Positions 28,463-37,339 of a stretch of 64,000 bases of DNA are shown here, piece after piece. The position numbers and the translations under genes were made by a program. Numbering within the stretch: position 1 is the stretch's first letter; every line of letters begins with the position of its first letter. Origin of the DNA: [Empedobacter] haloabium (GTDB taxonomy: Bacteria > Pseudomonadota > Gammaproteobacteria > Burkholderiales > Burkholderiaceae_D); contig CP136508.1 in the NCBI GenBank assembly GCA_008011715.2, forward strand, positions 3,844,001 through 3,908,000, in the 5' to 3' direction. The notes under the pieces are model-generated. The model was not told the origin of the DNA. It did not search any database and saw only the letters and a list, made by a program, of their open reading frames with translations.

Positions 28463-29107
28463 ATGAACGAACTGGTCAATATGGAACCCGCGCGCGTGCG
28501 CGTCATGGTGGTCGACGACCATCCCCTGATGCGCGAGGGGATCGCGGCGGTACTGGGCATCGGCGGGCGCCACGAGCTGGTGGCCGAGGCGGCGGACGGG
28601 CGCGAGGCGGTCGAGCAGTTCGTGCGGCACCAGCCGGACGTCACGCTGATGGACCTGCAGATGCCCGTGATGGGCGGGCTGGACGCGATCGCCGCGATCC
28701 GTGCGCTGGCGCCGCAAGCCCGCATCATCGTGCTGACCACTTACAAAGGCGACGTGCAGGTGCTGCGCGCCCTGAAGTCCGGCGCGATGGGCTACCTGCT
28801 GAAAAGCGTACTGCGCACGGAACTGGGCGACGCCATCGACAAAGTCTACGCCGGCCAGCGCCACATCCCTCCCGAGATCGCCGTGGAACTGGCGGCGCAC
28901 ATCGACGCGGACACGCTGTCGGCGCGCGAATCGGAAGTGCTGCGCTTCGTCGCCCACGGCAACTCGAACAAGCGGGTGGCGCTGGCGCTCGGCATCGCCG
29001 AGGAGACGGTCAAGGCGCACATGAGTACCGTGCTGGCCAAGCTGGGGGCACGCGACCGCACCCATGCGGTGACGATCGCGATCCGGCGCGGCATACTGGA
29101 GCCGTGA
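28463..29107 (+). CDS. NarL/FixJ-family response regulator
   Basis: 214 aa. The receiver domain (about 10-130) has the acidic pair VDDH (18-19) and phospho-acceptor Asp64 in LMDLQMP; the HTH_LuxR domain (about 150-205) reads LSARESEVLRFVAHGNSNK. The start is uncertain: ATG at 28463 or 28481, neither with a strong ribosome site. It is divergent from the winged-helix regulator (183-bp gap without a clear promoter) and has no histidine kinase beside it, so it is an orphan in this window. Confidence 0.88.
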   Translation: MNELVNMEPARVRVMVVDDHPLMREGIAAVLGIGGRHELVAEAADGREAVEQFVRHQPDVTLMDLQMPVMGGLDAIAAIRALAPQARIIVLTTYKGDVQVLRALKSGAMGYLLKSVLRTELGDAIDKVYAGQRHIPPEIAVELAAHIDADTLSARESEVLRFVAHGNSNKRVALALGIAEETVKAHMSTVLAKLGARDRTHAVTIAIRRGILEP

Positions 29108-29138
29108 CACCTGGGGTCTGTCCCTGCCAAGGGACTCA

Positions 29139-29310
29139 CCCTAATGCCGCTAAGTTAAGGAAATTTATCAGCCAGCCGCAGACGTCTTTCCACCCAAAAG
29201 CGGAGAGCTGGGGTCAGCCCCGGCGGGTCTGACCCTGGTTTTGGGCCTGGGGTTGAGGGATACGCCTGCGGCCCAGTGAGTCTTACATCCTTAACTTAGC
29301 GGCATTAGGG
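29139..29310. mobile_element. MITE-like element with 23-bp perfect terminal inverted repeats
   Basis: The sequence CCCTAATGCCGCTAAGTTA (first part of the 23-bp arm at 29139-29161) reappears exactly inverted at 29288-29310. The 172-bp unit has no coding frame of its own. Inside is a GGGGTCAGCCCC...GGGTCTGACCC palindrome of the local REP type, and GGGACTGACCCC-like sequence flanks it outside. Perfect long arms around a short non-coding core suggest a non-autonomous transposable element. No flanking target duplication was confirmed. Confidence 0.6.
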
Positions 29311-29359
29311 ACTGACCCCGAAGTGGGCTGCGTCGCGCCGGCATCGTTGAACTTCAGGG

Positions 29360-29387
29360 TCAGTCCCCGTGCGGGGACAGACCCCAG
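29360..29387. terminator. Hairpin between convergent genes (GTCCCC-GTGC-GGGGAC)
   Basis: A GC-rich inverted repeat with a 6-bp perfect inner stem and near-symmetric flanks (GGGTCAG / CAGACCC) lies between the response-regulator gene and the AMP nucleosidase gene, which converge. It belongs to the GGGGTCTGTCCC extragenic class and could serve as terminator for both; no U-run follows. Confidence 0.4.
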
Positions 29388-29400
29388 GCTTGCTCCAGCA

Positions 29401-30900
29401 TTACTGGAACGCCACCTCGGCAAAGCTGCGCAGCTTGCGGCTGTGCAGCCGGTCCGTGCCCAGCGCGCGCAGCATTTCCATCGCGCGGATGCCGATGCGC
29501 AGGTGCTGGTCGACGCGGTCGCGGTAGAACTGGTTGGCCATGCCCGGCAGCTTGATCTCGCCGTGCAGCGGCTTGTCGGACACGCACAGCAGGGTCCCGT
29601 ACGGCACCCGGAAACGGAAGCCATTCGCCGCGATCGTCGCACTTTCCATGTCCAGCGCCACCGCCCGGCTCTGCGAGAAGCGCCGCTCCGGCGTGCGCTG
29701 CGGCAGCAGCTCCCAGTTGCGGTTGTCCGTGCTGGCCACCGTGCCGGTGCGCAGCACGCGCTTCAGGTCGTGGCCCGTCAGCTGCGTCACCTCGGCCACG
29801 GCGGCCTCGATCGCCACCTGCACCTCCGCCAGCGCGGGGATCGGCACCCACAGCGGCAGGTCCTCGTCCAGCACATGGTCCTCGCGCACGTAGCCGTGCG
29901 CCAGCACGTAGTCGCCCAGCTGCTGCGTGTTGCGCAGGCCGGCGCAGTGGCCCAGCATCAGCCATGCGTGCGGGCGCAGTACCGCGATGTGATCCGTGAT
30001 GGTTTTCGCGTTGGCGGGGCCGACGCCGATATTGACCATGCTGATGCCGGCGCCGTCGGCCCGGATCAGGTGGTAGCCCGGCATCTGCGGCAGCCGTGGC
30101 AGCGGCGCGCCCATGCCGTCGCCCGGCTGTTCCTCCTGGCCGGCGCGGCGCGTGACGATATTGCCCGGTTCGACGAAAGCGATGTAGCCGTCGTCGTCGC
30201 TGGACGGCTCGCGGCTCATGATGGCATGGCCCAGGCGCACGAATTCGTCGATATAGAACTGGTAGTTCGTGAACAGCACGAATTTCTGGAAGTGCTCGGG
30301 CGACGTGCCCGTGTAGTGGCGCAGGCGTTGCAAGGAATAGTCGACGCGCGGCGCCGTGAACAGCGACAGCGGCTGGGCCTCGCCCGGCGGCGGATCGAAC
30401 GTGCCGTTGGCGATGCCGTCGTCCATCGCCGCCAGGTTGGGCAGGTCGAACACGTCGCGCATCAGCTGGCGCCGCTCGTGGCTCATGCTGCCCTCGATGT
30501 GATCGTGTTCCGCGAACGAGAAGTGCACAGGGATCGGCTGGGCCGACAGCCCCACCTCCAGCTGCATGCGCTGGCCGGCGTGATTCTTCAGCAGCAGACG
30601 GAACTGCTCCTGGTAGTAACGGGCGAACAGGTCCGGCCGCGTCAAGGTCGTCTCGAAGGTGCCGGGACCGGCAACGAAGCCGTAGGCCAGGCGCGAGTCG
30701 GCCCGCGCGAACGTCTCGCTCTGCACCCGCACGAACGGATAGCAGGCGCGCACGTGCTGGGTCGGCGTTTCGCCTTCGACAAAGCGCTGCAGCGACTCGC
30801 GCAGGTGGGCGATGCTGCCGTCGTAGATGGCCTGGACCTGGGCCAGCGCGGCGGCGGGGTCGTCGAAACGTTCGGGCTGGACGAATGGGCGGGTGGACAC
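29401..30900 (-). CDS. amn: AMP nucleosidase
   Basis: 499 aa, cytoplasmic. The N-terminal AMP-nucleosidase-specific domain comes first, and the C-terminal phosphorylase-like domain contains MVNIGVGPANAKTITDH, GHCAGLRNTQQLGDY and ALDMESATIAANGFRF, all characteristic of Amn. It hydrolyses AMP to adenine and ribose 5-phosphate and helps set adenylate levels. The chosen start is GTG at 30900, which has AGAGGAG with normal spacing; a TTG at 30906 directly abuts this Shine-Dalgarno. It stands alone, between a repeat-filled gap and the MATE gene. Confidence 0.95.
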   Translation of the reverse strand: MSTRPFVQPERFDDPAAALAQVQAIYDGSIAHLRESLQRFVEGETPTQHVRACYPFVRVQSETFARADSRLAYGFVAGPGTFETTLTRPDLFARYYQEQFRLLLKNHAGQRMQLEVGLSAQPIPVHFSFAEHDHIEGSMSHERRQLMRDVFDLPNLAAMDDGIANGTFDPPPGEAQPLSLFTAPRVDYSLQRLRHYTGTSPEHFQKFVLFTNYQFYIDEFVRLGHAIMSREPSSDDDGYIAFVEPGNIVTRRAGQEEQPGDGMGAPLPRLPQMPGYHLIRADGAGISMVNIGVGPANAKTITDHIAVLRPHAWLMLGHCAGLRNTQQLGDYVLAHGYVREDHVLDEDLPLWVPIPALAEVQVAIEAAVAEVTQLTGHDLKRVLRTGTVASTDNRNWELLPQRTPERRFSQSRAVALDMESATIAANGFRFRVPYGTLLCVSDKPLHGEIKLPGMANQFYRDRVDQHLRIGIRAMEMLRALGTDRLHSRKLRSFAEVAFQ

Positions 30901-30972
30901 GGTCAACTCCTCTGGTTTTTGTTGGTCTTGGTTGGCACCATCGTACCACCGCCCCGCCGGGCCTGCAGGACG

Positions 30973-32331
30973 TCAGCGGCGCAGCTTGCGCCGGGCCGCC
31001 CGCGCATGCGGCACCCAGGCGTGCACCGACCAGCGCCGCCACATGATCAGGCCGCGGATCCACTCGTCCGCCGCGAACGCGATGTACAGCCCTTTCAGGC
31101 CCAGGCCGAAGTGGATGGCCAGCAGCCAGCTGCCGCCGGCCAGCACCAGCAGCATCGAGGCGGCGCCCGCCACCACGGGAAAACGCACGTCGCCGGTGGC
31201 GCGCAGCGCATTGATGACGACCAGGTTGAAGGTGCGGCCCAGCTCCACCAGCACGCCCAGCCACAGCAGCAGGGCCCCCTCCGCCACGATGGAGGCGTCG
31301 CTGGTAAACAGGCGCAACAGCAGCGGCCCGGCCAGCGCGACAACGCCGGACACGATGCCGCTGATGACGAGGCCCCGGTACAGCGAAGTACGCACCAACC
31401 GGTGCGCCGCGCCCAGCTCCCCTGCCCCGACCATGTGGCCGACCATGATCTCGACGGCAAACGCGGTCGCCAGGCTGAACACGATGATCATGCTGCCGAT
31501 CTGCTGCACGTACGCATGGGTCGCCAGCGCATGCGCGCCCAGCGTGCCGGCGGCCGCCATCGCGGCCATGAACGACAGGCGCCAGGCGATGTTCTCGGCC
31601 GCCGCCGGCACGCCGATGTGCAGCACCTCGGCCAGTTCGCGGCGCGGCAGGTGCCACCAGTCGGCCCGGCGCGGCGCCAGGTCGAGATGGCGGCGCCACA
31701 GCAGCAGGTGCAGCGCCAGTCCGAGGGCGCGGCTCAGGGCCAGCGCCAGCGCGTAACCGGGCAGGCCCAGCGCCGGCAGCGGTCCCCAGCCGTGCATCAG
31801 CGGCAGCGCCAGCAGCAGGTGCGACAGGTGCATCGCCACCAGCACCAGCAGGGTGTCGCGGGTGCGCAGGTGTGCGCGCATGACGGCCGCCATCGACGCA
31901 TTCCATGCGTCGAACAGCATCGCGGGCGCCAGCGCCATCAGGAACGGCGCGGCCAGCGGCAGCACGTCGGCCGGCGTCTGCAACAGCGCCAGGAGGCCAT
32001 CCGCGCCGGCCAGCGCCACCAGCGCGGTGACGGCGCCGATCCAGCTACTGGCCCCCACCGACGCCAGGGCGACCCGGTTGGCACGCTCGCGCTGGCCGCC
32101 GCCCAGGCTTTGCGTGATCACCACGCCGACACCGGAGCCGACGATGCGAAACAGCAGGAACAGGGTGACGGAAATCTGGTTGGCGATGGCGAAGGCGGCG
32201 CCGGCGATGTCGGAGATGTGCGCGGCCAGGGTGGTACCCACCACGCCGATGGCGACGGACAGCACCAGTTCGACCAGCAGGGGCCAGGCCAGGGTGAACA
32301 GACGGGGACGGGACGACGGCGTGGCGGGCAT
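30973..32331 (-). CDS. MATE-family efflux transporter
   Basis: 452 aa, about 12 hydrophobic helices in two similar halves. MATE features include the N-terminal LAWPLLVELVLS, GVVITQSLGGGQ in helix 2 and IGVPAAAENIAWRLSF at the start of the second half. The C-terminus is basic (ARRKLRR), cytoplasmic. The start at 32331 excludes an upstream frame that runs into an extragenic palindrome. Substrate (drug, dye or organic cation) unknown. Confidence 0.9.
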   Translation of the reverse strand: MPATPSSRPRLFTLAWPLLVELVLSVAIGVVGTTLAAHISDIAGAAFAIANQISVTLFLLFRIVGSGVGVVITQSLGGGQRERANRVALASVGASSWIGAVTALVALAGADGLLALLQTPADVLPLAAPFLMALAPAMLFDAWNASMAAVMRAHLRTRDTLLVLVAMHLSHLLLALPLMHGWGPLPALGLPGYALALALSRALGLALHLLLWRRHLDLAPRRADWWHLPRRELAEVLHIGVPAAAENIAWRLSFMAAMAAAGTLGAHALATHAYVQQIGSMIIVFSLATAFAVEIMVGHMVGAGELGAAHRLVRTSLYRGLVISGIVSGVVALAGPLLLRLFTSDASIVAEGALLLWLGVLVELGRTFNLVVINALRATGDVRFPVVAGAASMLLVLAGGSWLLAIHFGLGLKGLYIAFAADEWIRGLIMWRRWSVHAWVPHARAARRKLRR

Positions 32332-32383
32332 GAGGCGGTTCGGATACTGGGCGGACCGCCATTGTAACGAGTAGCGGGCAAGA

Positions 32384-32406
32384 CCCCAGGTGACGGGCAC
32401 CTGGGG
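32384..32406 (-). terminator. Hairpin CCCCAGGTG-N5-CACCTGGGG downstream of TonB receptor
   Basis: Perfect 9-bp stem with a 5-base loop, 17 bases after the stop of the TonB receptor gene (minus strand) and before the MATE gene. Related to the GGTGACAGGCACC class. Possible terminator; no clear U-run. Confidence 0.5.
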
Positions 32407-32422
32407 TTGCCGCCGTGGCCGA

Positions 32423-34672
32423 TTACAACTTGCCGGACAACGTGAAGAACACCTGCCGCGGCGCCCCCGACATCAAGGTCATCGACGTGCCCTGCGGGTC
32501 CGTGGCCGAGAAGCCGTTCGAGCCGATCGTGCCGAAGTAGCTCCTGTCAAACAGGTTCGTCACGTTGACCTGCGCCGTCAGCTCCTTGAGCATCGCCACG
32601 TTGCCCAGCTTGTAGCCGGCCGACAGATTGGCCACCGTGAAGGACGGCACCGAACGGTCGTTGGTGTAGGTGTAGTAGCGCTTGTCGGTGTACTTCGCGC
32701 CCAGGCGGGCGAACAGGCCGTTGACCTCGTAGGCCAGCTCAGTGTTGAACATCTTCTTCGGCGCGTCCGCCACCTGCTTGCCGCTGACGGCGACCAGCTT
32801 GCCGTTGTCCGCATAGTCGGACTTGTATTGCGAGTCGTTGTAGGTGAACGTATTGAACCAGCTGAAGCCGCGGTCGATCTTCCACACGGCCAGCGCCTCC
32901 AGGCCGCGCGTCTCGACCTTGCCGACGTTGACGATGGTGCCGGCGCAGCCGACGATGCCGGCGCAGGTGGCGATGCCCAGCTGGCGGTCCTTGAAGTCGG
33001 TGTAGTAGACCGCGATCGAGCCCTGGATGGCGTCGCGCTTGAAACGCATGCCGAGGTCGAAGGTATTGGACGTCTCCGGCTTCAGGCTGGCGATCGACAG
33101 CGCATAGCCGGCGCGGGTCTGCGAGAACGGGCCGTTGACGCCCGGCTGGTACGAGCGCATGTTCTTCGCGGCGGAGGCGAACAGCTCGTCATTGCGCGAC
33201 AGCTGGTACGTCATACCGGCTTGCGGCAGGAAGGTCTTCTTCGCCGTGATCGAGCCGTCGGCGCGGTCGCCGCTGAACGTGCGTGCGTCGATCTCCACCT
33301 TGGGGCTCTTGAAGCCGGCATTGATCTTCAGGCGGCCGTCCAGCAGCGCCACCGTGTCCTGCAGGTAGAACTGGCGGGTGTCCGTCACGAAGGCCTGGCG
33401 GAAGCCCGTGCTCATGGGGTCGCGCAGGAAGTCGTCGATGTAGCGGCCATCGGTCACGGCGTAGAAGTTGCGGGTCAGGACGTGCTTGTTGCGCTCGGCC
33501 CAGAAGCCCGCGTTCAGCGTGTGCATGCCCGTTTCCCACGTCACGTCGGCCAGCATGCCGTTGCGGCTGATCGTGTATTCGGTGGTGCGGATCGAGATCG
33601 GCACGGCGGCCGATGTCGGCGTATACGGCGTGTACCAGTGGCCCTGGCCTTCGTTGCCATGGTGGTAGCCGGTGACCTTGGCCGTCAGGTTCGGCGCCAG
33701 GTTCAGCTCCAGCGCCACGCCGGCCAGCTTGTCCTTGCGCAGGCCCTGGCCCAGGTAGTAGGCGTCGTCCAGGTTGTTCACGGCGCCGCTGTAGACGCCC
33801 TTCGCCGCGTTCACGGCGCGCTGCCAGTCGGGATAATAATTGTCCCAGTCCATGCCCAGGCGCGCCGCGCTTTCCAGCGACAGGTCCTGGTAATCGACCT
33901 CGCGCCGGTCCGAGTAATTGAAGAAGGCCGACAGCGTGTGCTCGCCCAGCTGCTGTTCGACCCGGCTGTTGAACTGGTCCTGGTCCTGCGGGCCGGCGCC
34001 CTTCCACTTCTCGGCGCGCATGCGCGTGCCGGACAGGTAGAACTTGGTGCCGCTGTCCAAAAGGCCGCTGTCGACGCGCACGAAGGTGCGCGCCGTGTCG
34101 TCGCTGCCTAGGGTCTGCGCCGCCGTCACGCCGCGTTCGTTGGCCGGGCCCAGCGTAACGAACTGCACGGTGCCGCCCAGGTTGCTGGTGGACGCGGTGC
34201 CCAGCGCGCCGGCGCCCTGCGAGACGACGACGCGACCGATGTTCTCGGACGAGATGGCGCGCGAGATGTGCAGGCCGTTGTTGTTCCCGTAGCTCATGTC
34301 GCCCAGCGGGATGTCGTCCAGGGTGAAACCCAGCTGGTTCTGGTTGAAGCCGCGGATCGAGAAGCGCGTCGACCATTCGTAGCTGCCGAACGGGTCGGCC
34401 GACTGGAAGCTCACGCCGGGCAGCTTCTCCAGCGTCTTCAGCGGGCTAGTGCCTGGCGTGGCCTGCTGCAGGTCGGCGCGCGACACGTTCTGCACCTGGC
34501 GCGACTGGCCGCTGCCCGTCACCTCCACCACCGCGATCGGCGCGCCGGCCGGGTCCAGCGGCGCGGCGGCACTGTCGGCGGGCGCCGCGTTGGCGGCGCA
34601 GGCCAGCGCCTGCAGCACGCACAGGCACAAGGGTTTCAAACTGATATGGACAGGGTGGCGGTTCACGAACAT
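32423..34672 (-). CDS. TonB-dependent receptor
   Basis: 749 aa with signal peptide (LACAANA-A, about residue 30). A TonB-box-like region (VVEVTGSG) and plug (about 50-170) with STRFSIRGFNQNQLGFTLDDIPLGD are visible; the barrel ends in QVFFTLSGKL. It lacks the KFPDKN motif of the sugar-type receptors in this window and is closer to the general OMR family (siderophore, vitamin or unknown ligand). The start was set at MFVNRH; the frame extends 180 codons further upstream but would run through the divergent receptor promoter. It faces away from the receptor at 34965. Confidence 0.87.
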   Translation of the reverse strand: MFVNRHPVHISLKPLCLCVLQALACAANAAPADSAAAPLDPAGAPIAVVEVTGSGQSRQVQNVSRADLQQATPGTSPLKTLEKLPGVSFQSADPFGSYEWSTRFSIRGFNQNQLGFTLDDIPLGDMSYGNNNGLHISRAISSENIGRVVVSQGAGALGTASTSNLGGTVQFVTLGPANERGVTAAQTLGSDDTARTFVRVDSGLLDSGTKFYLSGTRMRAEKWKGAGPQDQDQFNSRVEQQLGEHTLSAFFNYSDRREVDYQDLSLESAARLGMDWDNYYPDWQRAVNAAKGVYSGAVNNLDDAYYLGQGLRKDKLAGVALELNLAPNLTAKVTGYHHGNEGQGHWYTPYTPTSAAVPISIRTTEYTISRNGMLADVTWETGMHTLNAGFWAERNKHVLTRNFYAVTDGRYIDDFLRDPMSTGFRQAFVTDTRQFYLQDTVALLDGRLKINAGFKSPKVEIDARTFSGDRADGSITAKKTFLPQAGMTYQLSRNDELFASAAKNMRSYQPGVNGPFSQTRAGYALSIASLKPETSNTFDLGMRFKRDAIQGSIAVYYTDFKDRQLGIATCAGIVGCAGTIVNVGKVETRGLEALAVWKIDRGFSWFNTFTYNDSQYKSDYADNGKLVAVSGKQVADAPKKMFNTELAYEVNGLFARLGAKYTDKRYYTYTNDRSVPSFTVANLSAGYKLGNVAMLKELTAQVNVTNLFDRSYFGTIGSNGFSATDPQGTSMTLMSGAPRQVFFTLSGKL

Positions 34673-34964
34673 CGAAGTCTTTCTGAGAAAAGATGAAAAT
34701 CGGGCATATCGAAAACTCAACTGCGGCGCATGGTAAAGACCAGTTGTGACGCGCCAATGACATCGCCGCGCGCCGCGACAGTGGCCTGCGCACGACAAAC
34801 CCCTGGTGGATTTGACAAAAGTGACGTACGGATACTGTCTACCGGTTACACGAACTGTTAGACTGCCAGCCTGCATCGATGCCGCCGCAACAATTCCAAT
34901 AACCTCGATACGGCCTGGCGGCTGCCCGACCGGGTGCTGCCGTATTTGCTCAGAGAAAGTCCAT
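34673..34964. other. Divergent regulatory region between two TonB receptor genes
   Basis: This 292-bp gap must hold both promoters. A TTGACA at 34812-34817 is followed by TACTGT only 15 bases later, so it is a weak candidate for the plus-strand gene. The region is less GC-rich than the genes. No Fur-box-like or other clear palindrome was recognised. Confidence 0.4.
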
Positions 34965-37196
34965 ATGATCGATCGTCGGGTTCGGCCGAACCGCCACCTG
35001 CTCGCCGCGTGCATCGCGGCCCTCTGTTCCGACCTGGCCATGGCCCAGGCCAACGCCGAGCTGCCGGAAGTCGTCGTCACGGCGCAGCGCACCAGCTCGG
35101 TGGAATCGAAGACGCCTGTCGCCATGTCCGTCGTCTCCGGCGAACGGCTCACCACGACGGGCCTGGACAGCCCCGCCCTGCTGGGCGAACGGCTGCCGAA
35201 CGTGAGGCTCGACAACAGCTACGACGGCCTGCGCATCACGATGCGCGGCGTGACCAGCGCCGACACCACCGACAAGGGCGATCCGTCGGCCGCCTTCATG
35301 ATGGACGGGATCTACATCGCCCGGCCGCAGAACCAGAACCTGGCGTTTTACGACATCGACCGCGTCGAAGTGCTGCGCGGCCCGCAAGGCACCCTGTACG
35401 GCCGCAACACGACGGCCGGCGCCGTCAACGTCATCACCAACGCGCCCACGCAGCAGCTGGAAGGCATGGTGGCGCTCGAAGGCGGCAATCACCACACCCG
35501 CAAGGGCAGCGCGATGGTCAACGTGCCCGTCAGCCCGGCGCTGGCGATCCGCGCGGCGGCGGCGTTCAACCGCCACGACAGCTTCCTGACCAATGCCCAG
35601 GGCACGCCGCACACGCTGGGCCAGGACCGCGACGACTGGTCGGCGCGGCTGTCGGCGCGCCTCGCCTTCAGCAACACGGCTGCGCTGCTGCTGCGGCTGG
35701 ACCACAGCACGGTGCGCGACAATGTCGACGTGTTCGTCCCCGATACCAATTTCTATCGCGGCATCGAGACCGGCACGCCGGTCTGGCGCGGCGCCGGCCG
35801 CAACAGGCAGCTGACCAATGCCTTCGTGCCGCCCAACACGGTGCCGGAGCAGGGCCATGGCCGCAAGCGCACGTCGGGCGTCGGTGCCGAGCTGACCTGG
35901 GACCTGGGCCCGGTCAGCCTGCACTGGCTGGGATCGCACCGGCAGTTCGCCAACGACTTCCTGACCAATTACTACTACCGCGCCGTGCCCACCTTCGCGA
36001 TCGGCGTGCACCAGGGCTTCGACGGCGACTACCGCCAGGACTCGCACGAGCTGCGCGTCGCTACCAAAGCCGGCGGTCCGCTGACCGCGCAGGCCGGCCT
36101 GTACTGGTTCCGCGAGCGTTCCAACACGCTGTACACCTTCCGCGACCTGGAGCCGCTGGGACTGCCGCCCTACTACGTGTTCCCGACCGGCCCGACCGAG
36201 GCGCACAGCAAGGCCGTGTTCGGCCAGGCCACGTATGCCGTGCTGCCGTGGCTGCGCGCGACCCTGGGCGCACGCTGGACGGAAGACGACAAGACCCGCG
36301 TCGGCTCGACCAACTTCCAGCAGGGCCCCGTGTTCAACCCGGCCACGGACCTGAAGCTGCTGAACGCGGCCGCGCTGACCACGCACAAGACCACCTGGCG
36401 CGCCGGCATCGACGCCGACGTGGCGCCGAACACGATGGCCTACCTGACCGTCTCGACCGGCTACAAGGCGGGCGGCTTCAACGACGGCTGCCTGGCCGGC
36501 AGCCGCCAACTCGGCATCGAATGCCCGGCGCCGGTCGCCGTGTCGGCGCAGACGCTGTTCTACCAGCCGGAGACGCTGAAATCCGTCGAGGCAGGCGTCA
36601 AGACACGCTTCTGGGACAAGCGCGCCAGCCTGAACCTGGCCGTGTTCGACTACGACTACAAGAACCTGCAGCTGTCCGGCGTGGCGATGGTGATGGGCGC
36701 GCCGCGCTACGTGACGCGCAACGCCGGCAAGGCCAGCGTGCGCGGCCTGGAGGCCGACGGCGCCGTCAACGTGGTGCCGGGCGGCCGCCTGACGTATGCG
36801 CTGACGCTGCTGGACGCGCACTACGACGAGTACGTGCCGGACGGCGTGCACTCGTGGGCCGGCCGCAAGCTGGACCGTGCGCCGTCGCACACGGTCACGC
36901 TGGGCTACGAGCACCGCTTCGGGCTGGGCCAGGCCGAGCTGACGGCAGGCGCCAACGTGCGCCGCAGCGCCAGCTACGTGATCGGCGTGCCGACCCAGCA
37001 GCTGGAATACCGGGTGCCGTCGTACACGACCAGCGACGCGCACGTGCGCTACCAGCGCGACGGCGCGCCGTGGAGCGTGCTGGCGCGCGTGCGCAACATC
37101 GAGAACAAGGTGCGCCCGCTGACGGTGGACAGCTTCGGCATGAGCGTGCCGAGCGAGCCGCGCGTGTTCGAGGTGCGGGGCGAGTACCGGTTCTGA
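34965..37196 (+). CDS. TonB-dependent receptor
   Basis: 743 aa; signal peptide to about residue 27 (AMAQA). The TonB box/plug (ELPEVVVTAQR at about 32-42, RVEVLRGPQGTLYGRNTTAGAVNVIT) is of the FecA/Oar-like receptor class; the barrel ends VRGEYRF. The start follows AGAGAAAG; the frame is open about 50 codons further upstream without sense. It precedes, by 143 bases containing a hairpin, the carotenoid/oxygenase/signalling operon and is on the same strand, so a functional link is possible but not shown. Ligand unknown. Confidence 0.9.
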   Translation: MIDRRVRPNRHLLAACIAALCSDLAMAQANAELPEVVVTAQRTSSVESKTPVAMSVVSGERLTTTGLDSPALLGERLPNVRLDNSYDGLRITMRGVTSADTTDKGDPSAAFMMDGIYIARPQNQNLAFYDIDRVEVLRGPQGTLYGRNTTAGAVNVITNAPTQQLEGMVALEGGNHHTRKGSAMVNVPVSPALAIRAAAAFNRHDSFLTNAQGTPHTLGQDRDDWSARLSARLAFSNTAALLLRLDHSTVRDNVDVFVPDTNFYRGIETGTPVWRGAGRNRQLTNAFVPPNTVPEQGHGRKRTSGVGAELTWDLGPVSLHWLGSHRQFANDFLTNYYYRAVPTFAIGVHQGFDGDYRQDSHELRVATKAGGPLTAQAGLYWFRERSNTLYTFRDLEPLGLPPYYVFPTGPTEAHSKAVFGQATYAVLPWLRATLGARWTEDDKTRVGSTNFQQGPVFNPATDLKLLNAAALTTHKTTWRAGIDADVAPNTMAYLTVSTGYKAGGFNDGCLAGSRQLGIECPAPVAVSAQTLFYQPETLKSVEAGVKTRFWDKRASLNLAVFDYDYKNLQLSGVAMVMGAPRYVTRNAGKASVRGLEADGAVNVVPGGRLTYALTLLDAHYDEYVPDGVHSWAGRKLDRAPSHTVTLGYEHRFGLGQAELTAGANVRRSASYVIGVPTQQLEYRVPSYTTSDAHVRYQRDGAPWSVLARVRNIENKVRPLTVDSFGMSVPSEPRVFEVRGEYRF

Positions 37197-37202
37197 TCGT
37201 TG

Positions 37203-37229
37203 GGGTCTGTCCCGCATGGGGACAGACCC
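37203..37229 (+). terminator. GGGTCTGTCCC hairpin after TonB receptor
   Basis: Perfect 11-bp inverted repeat GGGTCTGTCCC / GGGACAGACCC around a 5-base loop, 7 bases after the receptor stop codon. Same sequence class as the extragenic palindromes at 20602 and 29112. It may terminate the receptor transcript and so separate it from the next operon. Confidence 0.55.
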
Positions 37230-37339
37230 TACCCTCAGCATCAAAATGTAGCAAAGCCGTACAAAGTCATACAAAAAGCCGCCACGATCTGGCCGACAAT
37301 GTGGGCCGCGGCGCAATACTATCGATACAGGGATCCGGG

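Noticed and set aside
29108..29400. Intact insertion sequence
   Set aside because: No transposase frame; only short inverted repeats and palindromes remain.
34812..34838. TTGACA...TACTGT as a firm promoter of the plus-strand TonB receptor
   Set aside because: Spacer of only 15 bp; kept only as a weak mention.
34673..35215. N-terminal extension of the minus-strand TonB receptor to 35215
   Set aside because: It would overlap the divergent receptor gene and place the signal peptide in the middle of the protein.
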